64,000 nucleotides of DNA. Source: Opisthocomus hoazin. Taxonomy: Eukaryota > Chordata > Aves > Opisthocomiformes > Opisthocomidae. The position numbers were made by a program, and so were the translations under genes. This document shows, piece by piece, positions 1 to 13,224 of the stretch (within the stretch, counting starts at the first letter, position 1; every line of letters starts with the position of its first letter). The stretch is taken from positions 65,330,308 to 65,394,307 of the forward strand of contig NC_134454.1 of assembly GCF_030867145.1 (NCBI RefSeq). The letters are read 5' to 3'. The notes under the pieces are model-generated. The model was given only the letters and a program-made list of their open reading frames with translations. It had not been told where the DNA came from and did no database searches.

Positions 1-84
1 AGGTACTTGGAATAAGACTTTTTAAAGAAAGATCTCTTGTTAGTGCTGTTAAAGTAGATAAACAGTGTCTATCAGGGCATATAA

Positions 85-175
85 ATAATCAAATGGGTGC
101 CAGAGTAGGATCTTGAACCTTGTTCTCCTGTATCCCCCCAGTGAGAGATCCAGCCACTAGGCCATCATATCCCTC
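85..175 (-). repeat. Putative tRNA-derived SINE head
   Basis: On the minus strand TGGCCTAGTGG (164-154) fits the RNA polymerase III A box TRGYNNANNNG exactly. About 35 nt on, GGTTCAAGATCC (119-108) approximates the B box GWTCRANNC. The order and spacing suit a tRNA-like promoter, and the wording resembles amniote MIR/CORE-type SINE heads. The tail is not recognisable, so this is an old, partial copy at best and not a tRNA gene. Confidence 0.45.
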
Positions 176-349
176 CAAATTGCCTTCCTTGCTCTGGACC
201 TGTGAATGTTTAATTACTTCTGTGGAAAAGAATAACTCCCACAAAACAGATTGGCATTGATGGAGTCTGGTAATGATGTTGGTTTGCTGAACTTAGTGTG
301 TGGTTACAACATCACAATGCTCTTCCACAAGTGCAGTGTCCTTGGTCAC

Positions 350-429
350 TGGAACCTGCTCTGGCAGGGCAGTTGGACTAGAGGAACCCCAGAGGTCCCT
401 TCCAACCCCTACCACTCTGTGATTCTGTG
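350..429 (+). mobile_element. CR1 LINE 3' tail fragment
   Basis: Only the last ~80 bp of a CR1 remain: ttggactagaggaacc, gaggtcccttccaacccc and the terminal units ACTCTGTG-ATTCTGTG. It is heavily 5'-truncated and non-coding. Confidence 0.85.
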
Positions 430-2774
430 ATTTCTCTCAGACACTAAAAGTGGATACTTGGCAATTATAGAGCCTGTGGAAATTGCTTCTGTTAACTTTG
501 AGAGGTTTTTTCTTTTGTATGTGCATGTGTCTAATTTTTCACTTTTCATTTTGTATGGATTGAATGTTTGCTTGTGCCTTTCCTCCCCACCTTAAAGAAG
601 CATGTGGCAGAAAGCTAAGAGATAAGGCTTTGCTGAAACAGGGAAAAGGAAGAAATGTGACCACTTGTAATGACAAGCTTGCACTGGGTAATTTAGTACA
701 CACTCAAATGAATTCCTGCTTGCCTAACACACTGTATTAGTCAGTGTAGCAGTCAGATGGCCCAAGAAAACACAAAACACAAGGAAAAAAGAAAGAATCT
801 GAGGAGGAAAGAACCCACCCATATTCCCAAGGAGGGGTGAATACATTTTTGGTACACAAATACTTCAGGTGAATTGTGTCCACTTTTCCCCAGAGCCATC
901 TAAATCAAAGAGGCAAGTTGATGCGAGTCAGCAGTGGGGTTCCCGTGAACAGCCTGATCTGATAGACAGCTTTTGAACAGCTTTCTGCCAATTAGCTCCT
1001 ATTGTCACACAAGACCAAAAACGAAGTAAAATGGCTGCAAGGCTACTGAGTGAAACTGAGGAATAAAAGGATAGGACAAAGTTTATCAGACCCATGTTAC
1101 ATAGTGTCTCCTTAACACAGCTTCATCTAGTGCCTGGAATGAATTCCAGATATTTCTTCAGTACCACTGAATAGGAGGAATTGGGATATTTGACTTCAGA
1201 GTTATTCAGAATTATATAATTTGGTACCAGTGTGACTCTTTATCTAAAAAGCTGCAGGGAAAAATTGGTTTGTCACTGTCATCATCTGAAAGAGGTTTTT
1301 TTTTCGTTTCGGCTTGGTTTTTATGTTTGCAGTGTTTGGAAATAGAAAGAGATTTGATTTGACTAGTACTTGTTCAAGTAATGGAGAATGAAAAAATAGA
1401 CAAATGGCAGGAGGGAATACAAATTTAGAAATGCATCAGATGGAAATGCAATGACTGATCTATGTTTATTCAGGAATAAATGGGCTGAATCTGACATGAT
1501 CCTAGGGCTTTTGTTCTCCCTCCTTCCAATCCAAGGTAAAACTTCCTCTTATGGGTAAACACTGGGCAATAATGAAAAAAAATCCTAATTTTTTATTCTT
1601 TTCAGAGAGTTTTCCAGAAGCAAAAGGATGGAGGAAGCCCTATTTGAATGACTGGAAATTAGAAGGACTAAGTGATCAGGAAGACGCTTCTAACAAAGCG
1701 AATGTTATTTTCATGCAATATGAGTTCTGAATATATGGGCAGGCAATTACCCAATCTATTATAGGCCACTGCGTATTGGATGGCAGTTACTGAACTCTTG
1801 GCTTCAACACATTTGAATAGAGCAGTACCTTAATTCTTCTTCCCCTTTCTGTTAATGGGAAGAACAGCAGCTGGGAGGAACATTTGCTGTGGGCAGAGTG
1901 TAGATTGCATTAAGGATCAAACATTTAAGCAAAACATTTCAACAGGGATGCAGAACCCATTTAGATTTCAGCTGTGAACATGTTCAATCTTGTTTAAAAC
2001 TGAGCCTCTTAGAATGCTTCTCCAAAAGCTGAGAAATCCTAGAAATTAAGCTTGCGTTTATGTTTGAAGCAAAAGGTCATAAGAACACAGTAAGAATATC
2101 CCCTTATTTGTTTATGTTGACAAATACTTGGTGTAATTTTAGCATGTGCAGCTATGGTACTGTACACCCCAGAGTTAGAAAGTGAGTCTCACGTCCTCTT
2201 GGGGAAATGGCATTCTGACGGATTTTTCCAAAACTTTTATTAGATTGGTCATGAGCTCCTGGAGACTCAAAAAAAGAAGAGTAATATTCATGAGACGAAA
2301 GATTCTGAAAAAAACCCAAACTGGAACAACACTCCACATTTTTAAAGGTAAAAGTTGACATAACTACATGAAGCTGAATATTGCAGCTGAAGTTATAATG
2401 AGCCTAACTCCTAAACCCTTAAAAAATTTGGAATCCAGGTATGAATTATCTCAAAAAATTTTTTTTCAGATGCTGATTAGTGCCCATATAATAGCTTCCT
2501 TGGTTTATCATTGCTTCAGTTGTACCCACAGTCTAAGGATTTTACTGCCTTGCAGTTGTAGCAGCAGTTTTTTGCCCAGTAGTCCTGATGGATCTGACTG
2601 CCATGAATTTTCCTAATCACTCCTCAGTAGTCACAGTTTCCCGGGTGAAAGCATTTCACAATTCACCTATGTATTATTTGCATTCATTTGTTTTAAATCA
2701 ACCACCTGTTAAGTTAGTTTGATGCCCTTGAACCTTCTGCTCTGAGAAGCAGTAGCTAAATTTTCTCTGCCTTC

Positions 2775-2955
2775 TCTCTGTGTTTCAGAAGTGGTTGTAC
2801 TTATCACACCTCCTCATCAGCCCTTTTTCCAAACTAAAGCACCCTAGTCTAGCTATCTCCCCTCTCAGTGAAGTTGCTCCACACTTTCAACCATCTTTGT
2901 TGTCCTACTTTGTACTTTTGCTAGTTTTTTAATCTGCTTTTCTAGATGAAGGAGA
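2775..2955 (-). mobile_element. Ancient CR1-like LINE fragment
   Basis: The reverse complement shows a degraded version of the CR1 ORF2 C-terminal block: caaagatggttgaaagtgtg, then gagcaac and gagaggggagatagctag, and a final gaaaaagggctgatgagg. The order and spacing follow the CR1 segments elsewhere in this window, but stops and substitutions are frequent, indicating great age. Confidence 0.55.
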
Positions 2956-4200
2956 CCACAACAACCATATGTAGTCTTAGATTTCCACTGTCTTTGAAAC
3001 AGCTGAATTGCTTACCAGTTTATGAACTGATCTTCTTTGGGTTGGGTACTGTATAAGGGCTTTCTCACAGATTCCGGTTTGATAAGGCAACAGACTGAGG
3101 TGTGAATTTCCATGGCCAAGCTGAGGAAAAAAGGTAGGTACAGGACTTCTGACTGATTGTGCTTACAGTGCAAGCTGGTGCTGCAGCAGTGACAATTACT
3201 TGCTTGTCCTACATGCCTATCTACACACACAAAAACCCCCGAGCAGCTTTCTATTCTGCACTTTTAGAAGAGGAAATGTACAACTCCCTTTGCCCGTACC
3301 ACTAACAAAAAACCCACTTCCTCTCCCCCCCACCTCCCAGCTAGCTCCATAATAAAACAGAGACAGAAATACTTGAACCTTCATAATTCAGGTGACCACC
3401 ACAAGCATATCTTTTCACCAGCCCCTGTGAATTTTCTCTCATACCAGCTGTTTGTCCCATCCCGAAATTGACTCCTGACGACCAGGCAGGTCAAGCGTCT
3501 GATCAGACTGCTAATTTCCCCTCTCTCTCTCCCTTACCCCGGTTTATTTTTTAGGCAGGGAGGTGAACATGCAGAAGAACATCAAAAAAAGAGATCCTCC
3601 CTGTGGGAACAATATCTCAACAAAGTTTATAGTTCAGATTCAATGGAGAAATAGCTTAAGAGACTCAGGCATCAGTAAAAACAGTCAAGCTCTCTACATG
3701 GGTAATACAAGTTCTACTTTCCATTGCAAATATCATTCAGGCACACAAAGTGCATGCAGTCAGGCACACGAGGAGAACAGGTTTCTATGACACTAGTACA
3801 AAAGAACTTGATGGGTGCTTGTAGCAGCAAAAGTAGACAAGACTGATAATTTACACTTTCTCACTTACAAATGCAATATCAGTGCTAGATAAATTATTGA
3901 AAAAGTTGTCAAATAAATTGCCTAGGGGCTATTATGACCATTTTGCTGGTTGAACAGCATTTGAACAGGTATTCCTCCTGTACTCTCCAAAAGGTATTAT
4001 TTAAGTTTTAACGTGACTCTTCTTTCACTGAACTTTCTTTAATGAATACCCTTGGTGTAATTTTATAACCTGCTCAGGATTTTTACACTTTGATACCGCT
4101 TCCATGCAAATGACCGGAGAAAACTTTCTCCTTTACCAGACCATGCATGTCTTCAAGGCTACGATTCCTGAACAGTGATTTCTGTTCACTCATATTTAAA

Positions 4201-4299
4201 ACTGTTGGTAGAGAAAGCAGAGACCACTTTAAAATATTTTTGCTTAGCAAACTGTCAGTAGAGAAAGCAGAACCACTTTAAAATATTTTTGCTTACCAA
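4201..4299 (+). repeat. Tandem duplication of a 50-bp unit
   Basis: Positions 4201-4250 and 4251-4299 are two adjacent copies of the same unit (actgt…tagagaaagcag…ccactttaaaatatttttgct…caa), differing at only a few bases and one indel. It is in the intergenic region and no function is evident. Confidence 0.9.
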
Positions 4300-7200
4300 G
4301 TAGGCAGGGCTAATCACTTTAATTTAACAGTAAAAATAGTAACCTGAATGGCAGCCAAATCTGTCTAGAGGGAATGAAGGTAAATCTGGGGAGATTCTTG
4401 TGCTGGGATTAAATGGAGTTAGTGAACCTAAAGAGATTTTTGGCATACACAGCCCGTCATGTGTATTTGTCCATTTCTAGTTCACATGAATTTTTGCTGG
4501 GATTGGAATAGTCTGGTGGGAAGGGGTTTGAAACAGAAGACCCAAAGATCTTTTCTGATTTGGAGCTTCCAATCAGTTAACAGTTAGTTATGCTGTGGTA
4601 TATTTTCAGAGCCATAAAAGCTTGTAACACATTCTTTGCCCTTTTTGTTACTGCTGTGTTCAAATCTTCATTCTTCTGATCCAAAAGATTAGGCAGTATT
4701 GAGCTTTTCAGTAAAAATAGGCCAAACCAAAACTGAGGATCTGAAATACCTTTGATTTCTGGGCGGATTAAGTACAGTTATGAAAACACCAGTCCAGTCT
4801 GGTTTCTGTGTCACACTCAGATCTGGCTGGGTTTGGTTTCCTGTTCTGTTTTTAAGTTCTGTCTGTTCGAAGCAGAAGGTTTGTGATTTCTACAATTGCA
4901 TGAGATGGTGTCTCAGGTCGGAAAAAACTCCCAGACTTTGGTCCTTTAGAATCCAAAGCCAGACTCACATCACAGACCAGCTGGGCCTTGAAATGTGAGT
5001 ATGTAAGTACTTCTGATCTAGATGTCACTTCTTGAGCTGTGATACTCAGTAAAAAACCAAGAAATCAAATTGCTTAGAGAAAAACACCACCATCTTTATA
5101 GCTATACAATTACCTGTCTAAGCCTAAGCCTGCCTAATTTTCAAGGAGCTTGAGGCTTCCTGCTGTACTCATGGAGTAACCACTGAAGCAGGGATGTGAA
5201 TTCCGTCTTCCCCTGCTTCTGGTGAGTACCATGATGTCTGGGCACTATAATCAGTATTCTTCATCCCGATATTTTTTATTTACTTGGAGTAAAACCCCCA
5301 GCGAATTGAAACTAACTCTTTGGTGGGGACACCTAGGATGCCTTACCTCTGATTTCAGCCATTGCTCACTGGAGACTCTCCTAGACCTCACATATGCTAA
5401 GTGACTACTAGCACGGTCACTATGGGCTAACTGGCTGTATTAGATGGACAGTGGAGTCCTGCTCTTAATTTTGAACACTGAAAAAGTACTGCTGAATCCA
5501 TAACCCTTGTGAGGGTTTCATAACGAAGAAGTGTGTATTTTTTAATGAGAAGTGTCCTTCTAGAACTATTCTTGATCAACTCTAGTACGTGCATGCTGAG
5601 CCTTACACTTCTAATTTCTAAGAAAGGATGCAGAATGATGACATCTTATTCCTGAGTGGGCCATTTATCTGACACAGGAATGTAGCCCTGTATTATCACA
5701 TAAGTGAGCACTAACAAACACATCAATAACTTTAAATTGCTAAAGATTCTGAGCTGGAAAATTTTGCCCTTAATGATTTGTAGATCAAAATTATAAAGAT
5801 GAATAAATCCAAGGTTTTAGAAGACTATGTGAATAGAAAAGTAGTCAGTAACGATCTTAGTATACTTCTTTGCTTTGACCCTTCCCCTTGCGTTCAAGTA
5901 GATCTCCCAGGAAAACAATCCACTGGATATGGGTAGCTCAGGAAAATATTGGAAGCAAAGTTTTTTCCAGGTCTCATGCTCCCTTTGTCTCCATGGAAGC
6001 CAGTTGTCAGAGCTCCAGTGCCAGGTTTGCTTCAGAAGCTACAGAGGTGAAAGAGTAGGGAAACTTCAGATGTCAAGTATATGCTGGGACTGATACCTAC
6101 AGGTACCCATTATTTTTCTCGAAAGGAGCCTACAGTCAGCTATTTCAGCTTCAAAACTGTACAGAGTAGAGATGACATAAAAAAATAAAAATCAAATGAA
6201 ACCAGCTGCCTAACTTGTGCTGATGCTTTTTGTGAGCTAAAAAGCTTTGAAGACGACAGCTCGAAGAAGAAAACATGTATGTTTAATTAGGCACTGGACA
6301 TGCATCTCTCAAGGCCTACCTATGTATTACCACACATGGGAGCACTTCGCTTGAGTTTCTAAGAGCAGACATGTTTCTCAGGTGTGTCTGGATTTCATAC
6401 CAGGGCGTAAGATAGCCACCATCTTCCCTTGCAGCCCCATTGCCACAGGAAACAACCCAGCTGTGTGGGTGGGAGCAGCTTTGGCCTGTTTCAGCTTGTT
6501 CCCCTGTCGGTGGCTGGAATATTGTGATTTGAGGACAGTCAAAAAGACCCCAGTCTTTGTTTTTTGACTGAAGATGAATCCAGCAAATCTGGTGTGGAAA
6601 TCTTAGATACATACAGTAAGGATGGGGTGCAGTGATGGCGCTGTGGTAGACTCACTTTCCAAGCTCCAGATCATCTTTTCTGGAAAACTCCTACAGCACT
6701 ATGTTTCACTCATGCAGTGTGGTTACTTTACCGAGATACTGACATGGATTTCTCAGGCTTCTCAACATGCTTTTCACCAATTTTATACCATTTTTAAGGG
6801 ATAAATGAATTTCAAAAATGAGAGGAGCTTGGCATTTTGAAATGAGGACTATTCATTGGCACAGCTTGGCTAAGAAGCTGAATACATTCTCAGTTAGTCA
6901 GCTTGTCTTTAGATCTGAGTGCACGTTACTGGTTGTATTCAGCTAAGAAATGTCAGGTGAGCCCAGGTGTGCGCACAGTTATTGTAGCCACAGTGTCTGC
7001 AGCATAGGTATGCTGAGGGAGCGTGTGCGTTCACATTGCTATAGATGTTCGGAAAATAAGGGGGGGAAACCTGTTCATTTAATTGCCACAACTAACCACC
7101 TTCCCCAGTAAATGTAGTTTTCTTGAACCATCTTAACAGATGATGTGCTTTTCTGTCTGTGACACCAAAAGGAAGATTCTTGTGAAAAAATTATCTTACC

Positions 7201-10200
7201 AAGACTTTAACAGCTATCCCTTTGTGTTCCCGTCTGCTTGCTCCCTCTGAAAACAGCTGTTTTGAGCCAGCATTACCCAGGACCTGTCATACACAGCTGG
7301 CCAGAAGAGCACACACGTACCCAAGCGACTTGCGCTAACGGAAGACAACTTGGGTCCAGCCTCCAGCCACACCCTCATGGAAGCCCATGTGGCCCAGCCA
7401 GATAAGAGCCATTTTCTCCACTAGAGAGCTGTGGATGAGACCTTGCTGGTCTGTGCCTGCCAAGATTACAGTGGGAAACAGACAGACCGTAACAAGATTT
7501 CAGTTTTAGTAACACTGTTACTCATAGCGAATATCAAGACATTCTGAAATATCAACATCATTTAATTGTGTGTATTTGTACACCAGTTCGCTTTTTTTTT
7601 TTTTTTTAAATCAGTTTGTCCTCTTGTCCCCTCTGAAATACTCACAGTCCTGCAGGACAGTGGCTGTGCACATTTATTCACCTGCTAGATCAGTCTGTCT
7701 TCACCTAGGAGCATTTTTCTTTTGACCAGAAACATACAGAGCCTACTACGACGAGATGCAATGCTGTGAACCTATTCTGAGGATCTTATTCACCTACCCT
7801 GAGGACTCCTGATGCTTTTGTTTGACAGTCCATGGCTTTCTTGTTTACATTGTCTGTTATCAGTAGAGCAACAGCTGTTTGCATAACAGCTCCTCCTCTT
7901 TCACCTCAAGTCTCCTGAAACTTCTCCCCAAAATATTGTTCCTGCCTTAGATCTGTCACTGCATCTGCTCTAGCCACTGAGGCTATGCAAGGCCCAGTCT
8001 GCCTTTTCACCAGACAGGGAAACTCCCCACGAGGTCTGTAGACTCTTTTCAGCAGAGCATTCTCCACTGAAAGGTTTGGTTTAACTGGGGGAGGTATGCA
8101 TAAACTCCTGTACCAAAAAAAAATTGTAGGGCCTGCCTCTTTCATGAATTGTCCATGTAGTAGATGCGTGGGGAATTCCAGACAGCTCCCCGCCCTCAGG
8201 CAGAGCTCAGCGTGACTGAAAGGTAATTTGACTGAAGTCCTTCATATCTTAGTTTTATTGTCATAATATCCCACCCTGCATTCCTGGCTATGGATCAACT
8301 GGAAGGAAAGGAAGTCAAGTTCCCTAAGTTTCCCCTGGATAAGAAAGGAAATACAGATGTGGTGACTAACAAACTGATCTCACTTGGAAAAAACAGCAGC
8401 ATCTTCTTCATTCATGCCTTTTCAGCTGACCACATGGCTGGCAAGAGACCAAATGATTCCCCAAAAGACAGGTCTACGGCCTTCACACAGACAGGCCGTT
8501 GGAAGGCACTGATAAGCCAGGTCTGAAGCAGTGCCAGGTTTTGCCCTGGAGCAGGCAGAGAAGCTGGCATTACTGCTTATCCACCTTCCTCTGCGTGGAG
8601 TCCAGCATTACAGGTCCAAGGAGGACAGGGACCAGCATCTTTTTGAACCTGTCTGCTACCTTCTCAATTATTATAAGAACCAAGTTCTATAAACCAGCTG
8701 AATTTCCAGCCCCTAATTAATTGTCCCTTATCATTACGCCTAAGAGCAGAAAATATTGCAGCTGGTACTGCAGAGATTAAAACTGAACTGCCTATCAGCA
8801 GGGAAGGGACTGACTTCATCTAACCTCAGCCGCCTTGAAGCTGCATGTCTAGCGTAAGCCATTTGCCTGGGCTCCCCCTCCAGTCAATGGAGTGACTCCA
8901 GAGTGTGATTCACAACCCGCTAAGAATAGTGCCTGAGGTAGGTGGGCTGAATCACCCTGGGGAATTGCCTGGTGCGCTCTGTGAAGACAGCTTTGCCAGA
9001 TGGCTTTGATGACAAGCCTTTCTTTTAGGTGCTTAAAATTAGATGAGATGAATCCCACCTCGAAACGTTCAACCTCACTGCTTTCCAAAAAGAGGGATGA
9101 GCTGCAAACTGCATGGGTATGCAAACAGCCACTCTTTTTAAGTGGCAGCCTTTACCCAACAGGTTATCAACCATGCATGGATTTCACAGGGAAGGTGGAA
9201 GGGCCCAGGAGCCCCAGCATGGTGCAGTCTACGTCCTTGGCCAGCAGCTGTGGTGAGAGGTACGAGGCTGTTCCCTTCGCTGCTGCCACCTCGTATGGCA
9301 TGGCTGGCTCCAGTTCTGACAGCTGCTGGATTTGCATTCCTCTCGTATTTCCACTTCATGCCCTTTCAAGTCTCTTGTCCAGTTCAGCGTCGTAACATAC
9401 AAGCTGCTAAGTGTTGCTCTACCCACATTTTAGATAGGTAAAGCTCATGCCTCGTTGCCTTTAGTGCAGTGACAGGCCTGAGGGCACACGGACACCAGCA
9501 TCACGTTGTGATGAAGCACTGCCACGGGTGCTGGACAGGCAGGGGTGATGGAGCACCCTGTCACACAAACCAGCTACATGATTCCCCACAGAAGGGGCAC
9601 CAAACGTTGACTCTTGGTGCGTCTGTTCCACCTAACACCCCATGGACAAATCTGCTGAAGTACTTTGGGTAATTCCAACATAGAAAAATCTGGCAACCTT
9701 CACAGAATGTTTCTTTTACACCAAGAACAAGATCTGTGGAAAAATAAAGTAAACCATGTAGGAAATAAACATTTATAGAGGAAAAAATGCTCTCAGGTAT
9801 GAATTAATTATCTTTCTTCTCAGGCTACAGTCTGCTAATGAGTTAGGAATACCAGACACACGACAGTGAACCCATGATACGAATTAACTATATTCTTGTC
9901 CCGTTTTGTCAACATTGTTTGTTCAAAGATCTGAGGATGGCAAGTTTTAGATCCTTTTGTGTGCTACCTGTTAAATTTTTCGTCTGTCAATATTTGCACA
10001 TGCTTAAATGATGGGCCTAAACTCCTCCTCTTTTAGTATGCAAAGGCAATTTTTTTGTTGGGGGAAAGAACGGCATGACAAGAGGACTCCTTGCACTGCT
10101 GTCCTGGCAGGAAACACAGCCTGCCGCAGCCATGGATAAAGCCTGCTTTTTCAAAGAATCGTCAGGACATTTCTGGTTATCTGATTGCTGTTCAGAGGTC

Positions 10201-11640
10201 AAAGTGCTGGTACTTGCAAAGATTATCCAGAGTTTGAATAGTGGCTGATCAATCGATATCTGTTTACCCAGAAGGTCCCTACACAGTTTCTATTTTTGGT
10301 AGTCTATGTATTTGAGGACACAGGTCCTCAAAGGGATTAAAAAAAGGAGAGACACCAGAACCACGTCCTCAGCAGCGCTTCCAAAGTTCATGCCTTCTGT
10401 TGTATGAGAGGCAACAGAAAAGGCCGAGAGCCTTTTGCACAGCCCACGGCTGAGGGGGAGCGTGTCTGACCCCGCTCCCCCACGTGCTGTCCCGCAGGGA
10501 AGCCAGAACTGCTTATTTTTAGCAGCCAAAGACACTAGCAGGATGCCATTTCTTCAGTTTCCACCCTCTAAATGGGAGCCCCCATGAGGTGTCGGGTCCC
10601 TGGGGTAAATGCTAGGTGTGTCCTAAACATAATCATCTCAGACGGGTCCCTCTGCGAACAAGCTGGGCTCTTCCCCATGTCGTAAGGGAGGGCTGCCTCT
10701 GCGGGAAGCCACTGTGGGCAGTGAGAGGCAGCCCAGGGCCTCAGCAGGGCTGTGCCGCAGGGCTGTCCTCACGCCCACCATTGTGTGCCCAGTTACTCCT
10801 GCCTGCAGCTGTGGGAGTGCCAGCATCTGCCCCCGCAGAGGGGTCCACAGGCACCCGTCCCAGCCCTGCCTGCCCTCCTGCCTGGCCCATTCGCCTTGCA
10901 GGGACCCTGGCCTGCCAAAGCCCACCTTGCCCACCATCCCGCCGACCAGTGCTGGTGTGAAGTTCACAGGGAGCCCGGTCGGCTGGCTGAGGGAAGCTCA
11001 GGGGACGACATGCCACGTATCACTTCAGCGAGGCCAGGGGAAGGTAACAGTGAGCGGTTCTAAAATCTCCTCTTCTCTTTTTGGCTTCCCACCTCAGACA
11101 AAGGGATTTGTGTGAAGTTAACTCGCACACAACTTCACACCAGTCAAGCGGTTTGGCGAGAACCCCCCTGCCTTCCCGCACCCCCCCAACGAGCATTCCC
11201 AAGCCTTTAAAAATATCACACCCACTTGTAGCAGCACAAAGACAGATTTAAGCAGTTTTTCATATTCCCTATGAAAAATGACCACCAAGGCTCACCAAGA
11301 AAGCAGAGAGGGAAAATGGGGGTGTGTTTGTCCGCAGACAGCAAAAATAGAATGACATTTTTGCAAACTATTTTTCCAGTCTGCCAAGAGTGATTTCTAT
11401 ACAACAGATCATACAGGCAAGAAATCTGTTTGTCCATAGATTTCTGCAGATTATGATCAGCCAGTCTTCATTTCTCTCAGTCGCTGGTAATGGACAATGT
11501 GCGATTCATGACCTAGCTAACCTTCCTTTTAGATGTTGAGCTCCGTGGCTGCAGAAGACTTTGTGTTGTCCAACATCGGTGCAGGGAGCAGGAACGAGAT
11601 AAACTCAGCAACTGTTTAAAAGAATCAGTCTACTGATTCA

Positions 11641-12343
11641 CCCCATGCATCAGCACAGGCTTGGGGCAGACCTGCTGGAGAGCGTCCTGGTAGACGACAG
11701 GTTGACCATGAGCCAGCGGTGTGTCCTGGCTGCCAAGAAAGCCAATGGGATCCTAGGATGTATTAGGAGGAGTGCGGCCATCAGGTCGAGGGAGGTTCTC
11801 CTTCCCCTCTACACTGCCCTAGTGAGGCCCCATCTGGAGTACTCTGTCCAGTTCTGGGCTCCCCAGTTCAAGAAAGACGAGGAGCTACTGGAGAGAGTCC
11901 AGCGGAGGGCTACAAGGATGGTGAGGGGACTGGAGCATCTCTCCTACGAGGAAGGGCTGAGGGAGTTGGGCTTGTTCAGCCTGAAGAAGAGAAGGCTGAG
12001 AGGGGACCTAATAAATGCTTACAAATATCTGAAGGGTGGGTGTCAGGAGGATGGGGCCAAGCTCTTTTCAGTGGTGCCCAGTGACAGGACAAGGGGCAAT
12101 GGGCACAAACTGAAGCAGAGGAAGTTCCGTCTGAACATGAGGAAGAACTTCTTCCCTCTGAGGGTGACAGAGCCCTGGAACAGGCTGCCCAGGGAGGTTG
12201 TGGAGTCTCCTTCTCTGGAGATATTCAAGACCCGCCTGGACAAGGTCCTGTGCAGCCTGCTGTAGGTGACCCTGCTTCGGCAGCGGGCTTGGACTAGATG
12301 ACCCACAGAGGTCCCTTCCAACCCCTACCATTCTATGATTCTA
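11641..12343 (+). mobile_element. CR1 LINE, 5'-truncated, young, with open C-terminal ORF2
   Basis: About 700 bp of CR1 3' end in the intergenic region downstream of PIK3R1. It ends with the CR1 tail and 8-bp units (ATTCTATG, ATTCTAC). It encodes an uninterrupted 206-residue C-terminal ORF2 segment (11645-12265) that resembles the copy at 60.7-61.4 kb closely enough to be the same subfamily. Relative to that copy it lacks 24 nt in frame (the residues corresponding to SSAERDLG) at about 11685. Truncation at the 5' end is typical for CR1. Confidence 0.95.
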
Positions 12344-13199
12344 CTAACTGAGAAAAACTGCAACAGGTCCACTCATCAGCAACCTAGCCCCACTTTGTAT
12401 TAGTTGGACTGAGAATATGATAACAGACTTTAATCTAAATTTCTTCTAAGAACCTCTAAGGGCCAGTGACAATGTTGTAATTACTAAAAATTATTTCAAG
12501 CCTGTGCTACCTGAGTACTTCAGTCAGGGTGTATTACGTGACTCCTTTGAGCAAAATGTGGAGAGATTTTGGAATGGAAACCTTGGACAGAATGAGAATA
12601 GGAATCTCTGCTTCCAGTGTGGCTAGCTGACTTCCCCAGAGGCTGTCTCCTGGGGCAAGATATAAACGGGCTTGAAGAAGTCAGATACCACATACCAACA
12701 ACAAGGGGACGAAAACAACGCTCAGAATCTGTCTTGCCCAAACCCCCTCTCACTTCTTCTGTCTTCTTCATCCTTATGTTGGTCTTCACAATTAGATGCA
12801 GCAAAGAAGCTGGTTAATGACTTCTAACTACAAAGGCTGACAGGCTGGCTTCATGGAAATCAGGGACAAAACTCACACTGATTTCAGAAGAACCAGAACT
12901 TTATCTGCAGTGTAAAAGACAGATCATAGATCATGAAAATTTTACTGCTCTTGCAAGAGTACGAGATCAGTGGATTTGTCATTTTGGCACTGTCTGACAT
13001 GAGACTATTTTGGAGCTGCTCAACTACTCATCCAGTTTAATACTTCGGATGACTGTGTGTCAGATGAAGTTATTCGCTCTCTAGTTCCCCCTAATAATAT
13101 GAGCATTGGGGTCTCATTTTCAAAGTAGGCCACATACAGACAAGAATAGTCAGCTGGCAAATAGATACCTCAGTCCTTACTGAAGCCTCAACAACTGAA
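12344..13199. other. Intergenic spacer between CR1 and PIK3R1 3' end
   Basis: Unremarkable AT-rich DNA just past the proposed PIK3R1 cleavage site. No feature is recognised. The transcript end could extend into it if the AATAAA at 13224-13219 is not used. Confidence 0.6.
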
Positions 13200-13218
13200 A
13201 TGCAGTTTCAAAACAATC

Positions 13219-13224
13219 TTTATT
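13219..13224 (-). promoter_or_regulatory. Distal poly(A) signal AATAAA of PIK3R1
   Basis: The plus strand reads TTTATT, giving AATAAA on the minus strand. A plausible CA cleavage site follows about 18 nt downstream (near 13201), then a T/GT-rich element. Further AATAAA hexamers at 13439-13434 and 16420-16415 could give slightly and clearly shorter 3'UTRs. Confidence 0.6.

Larger units (their letters stand above)
430..11640. other. Intergenic DNA downstream of PIK3R1, no gene recognised
   Basis: Apart from the ancient CR1 fragment near 2.8 kb, the tandem duplication at 4.2 kb and a poly(T) run at 7.59 kb, I see no exon with splice sites, no protein family and no RNA gene. Short open frames occur at chance level. 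A moderately GC-rich stretch at about 10.4-11.05 kb is open in several frames on both strands, with no family resemblance. Confidence 0.7.

Noticed and set aside
108..164. A functional tRNA gene at the left edge
   Set aside because: A- and B-box-like sequences are present, but no cloverleaf with paired acceptor stem or T-run terminator can be drawn. A degraded SINE head is the better reading.
8290..9441. Cluster of open frames of 65-131 codons on both strands
   Set aside because: Overlapping frames on both strands, no recognisable domain, no splice context, and lengths within chance for this base composition.
10616..11115. Open frames up to 133 codons in four or more frames
   Set aside because: They coincide with a GC-rich stretch and are open simultaneously on both strands, as expected from composition. 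No protein family recognised.
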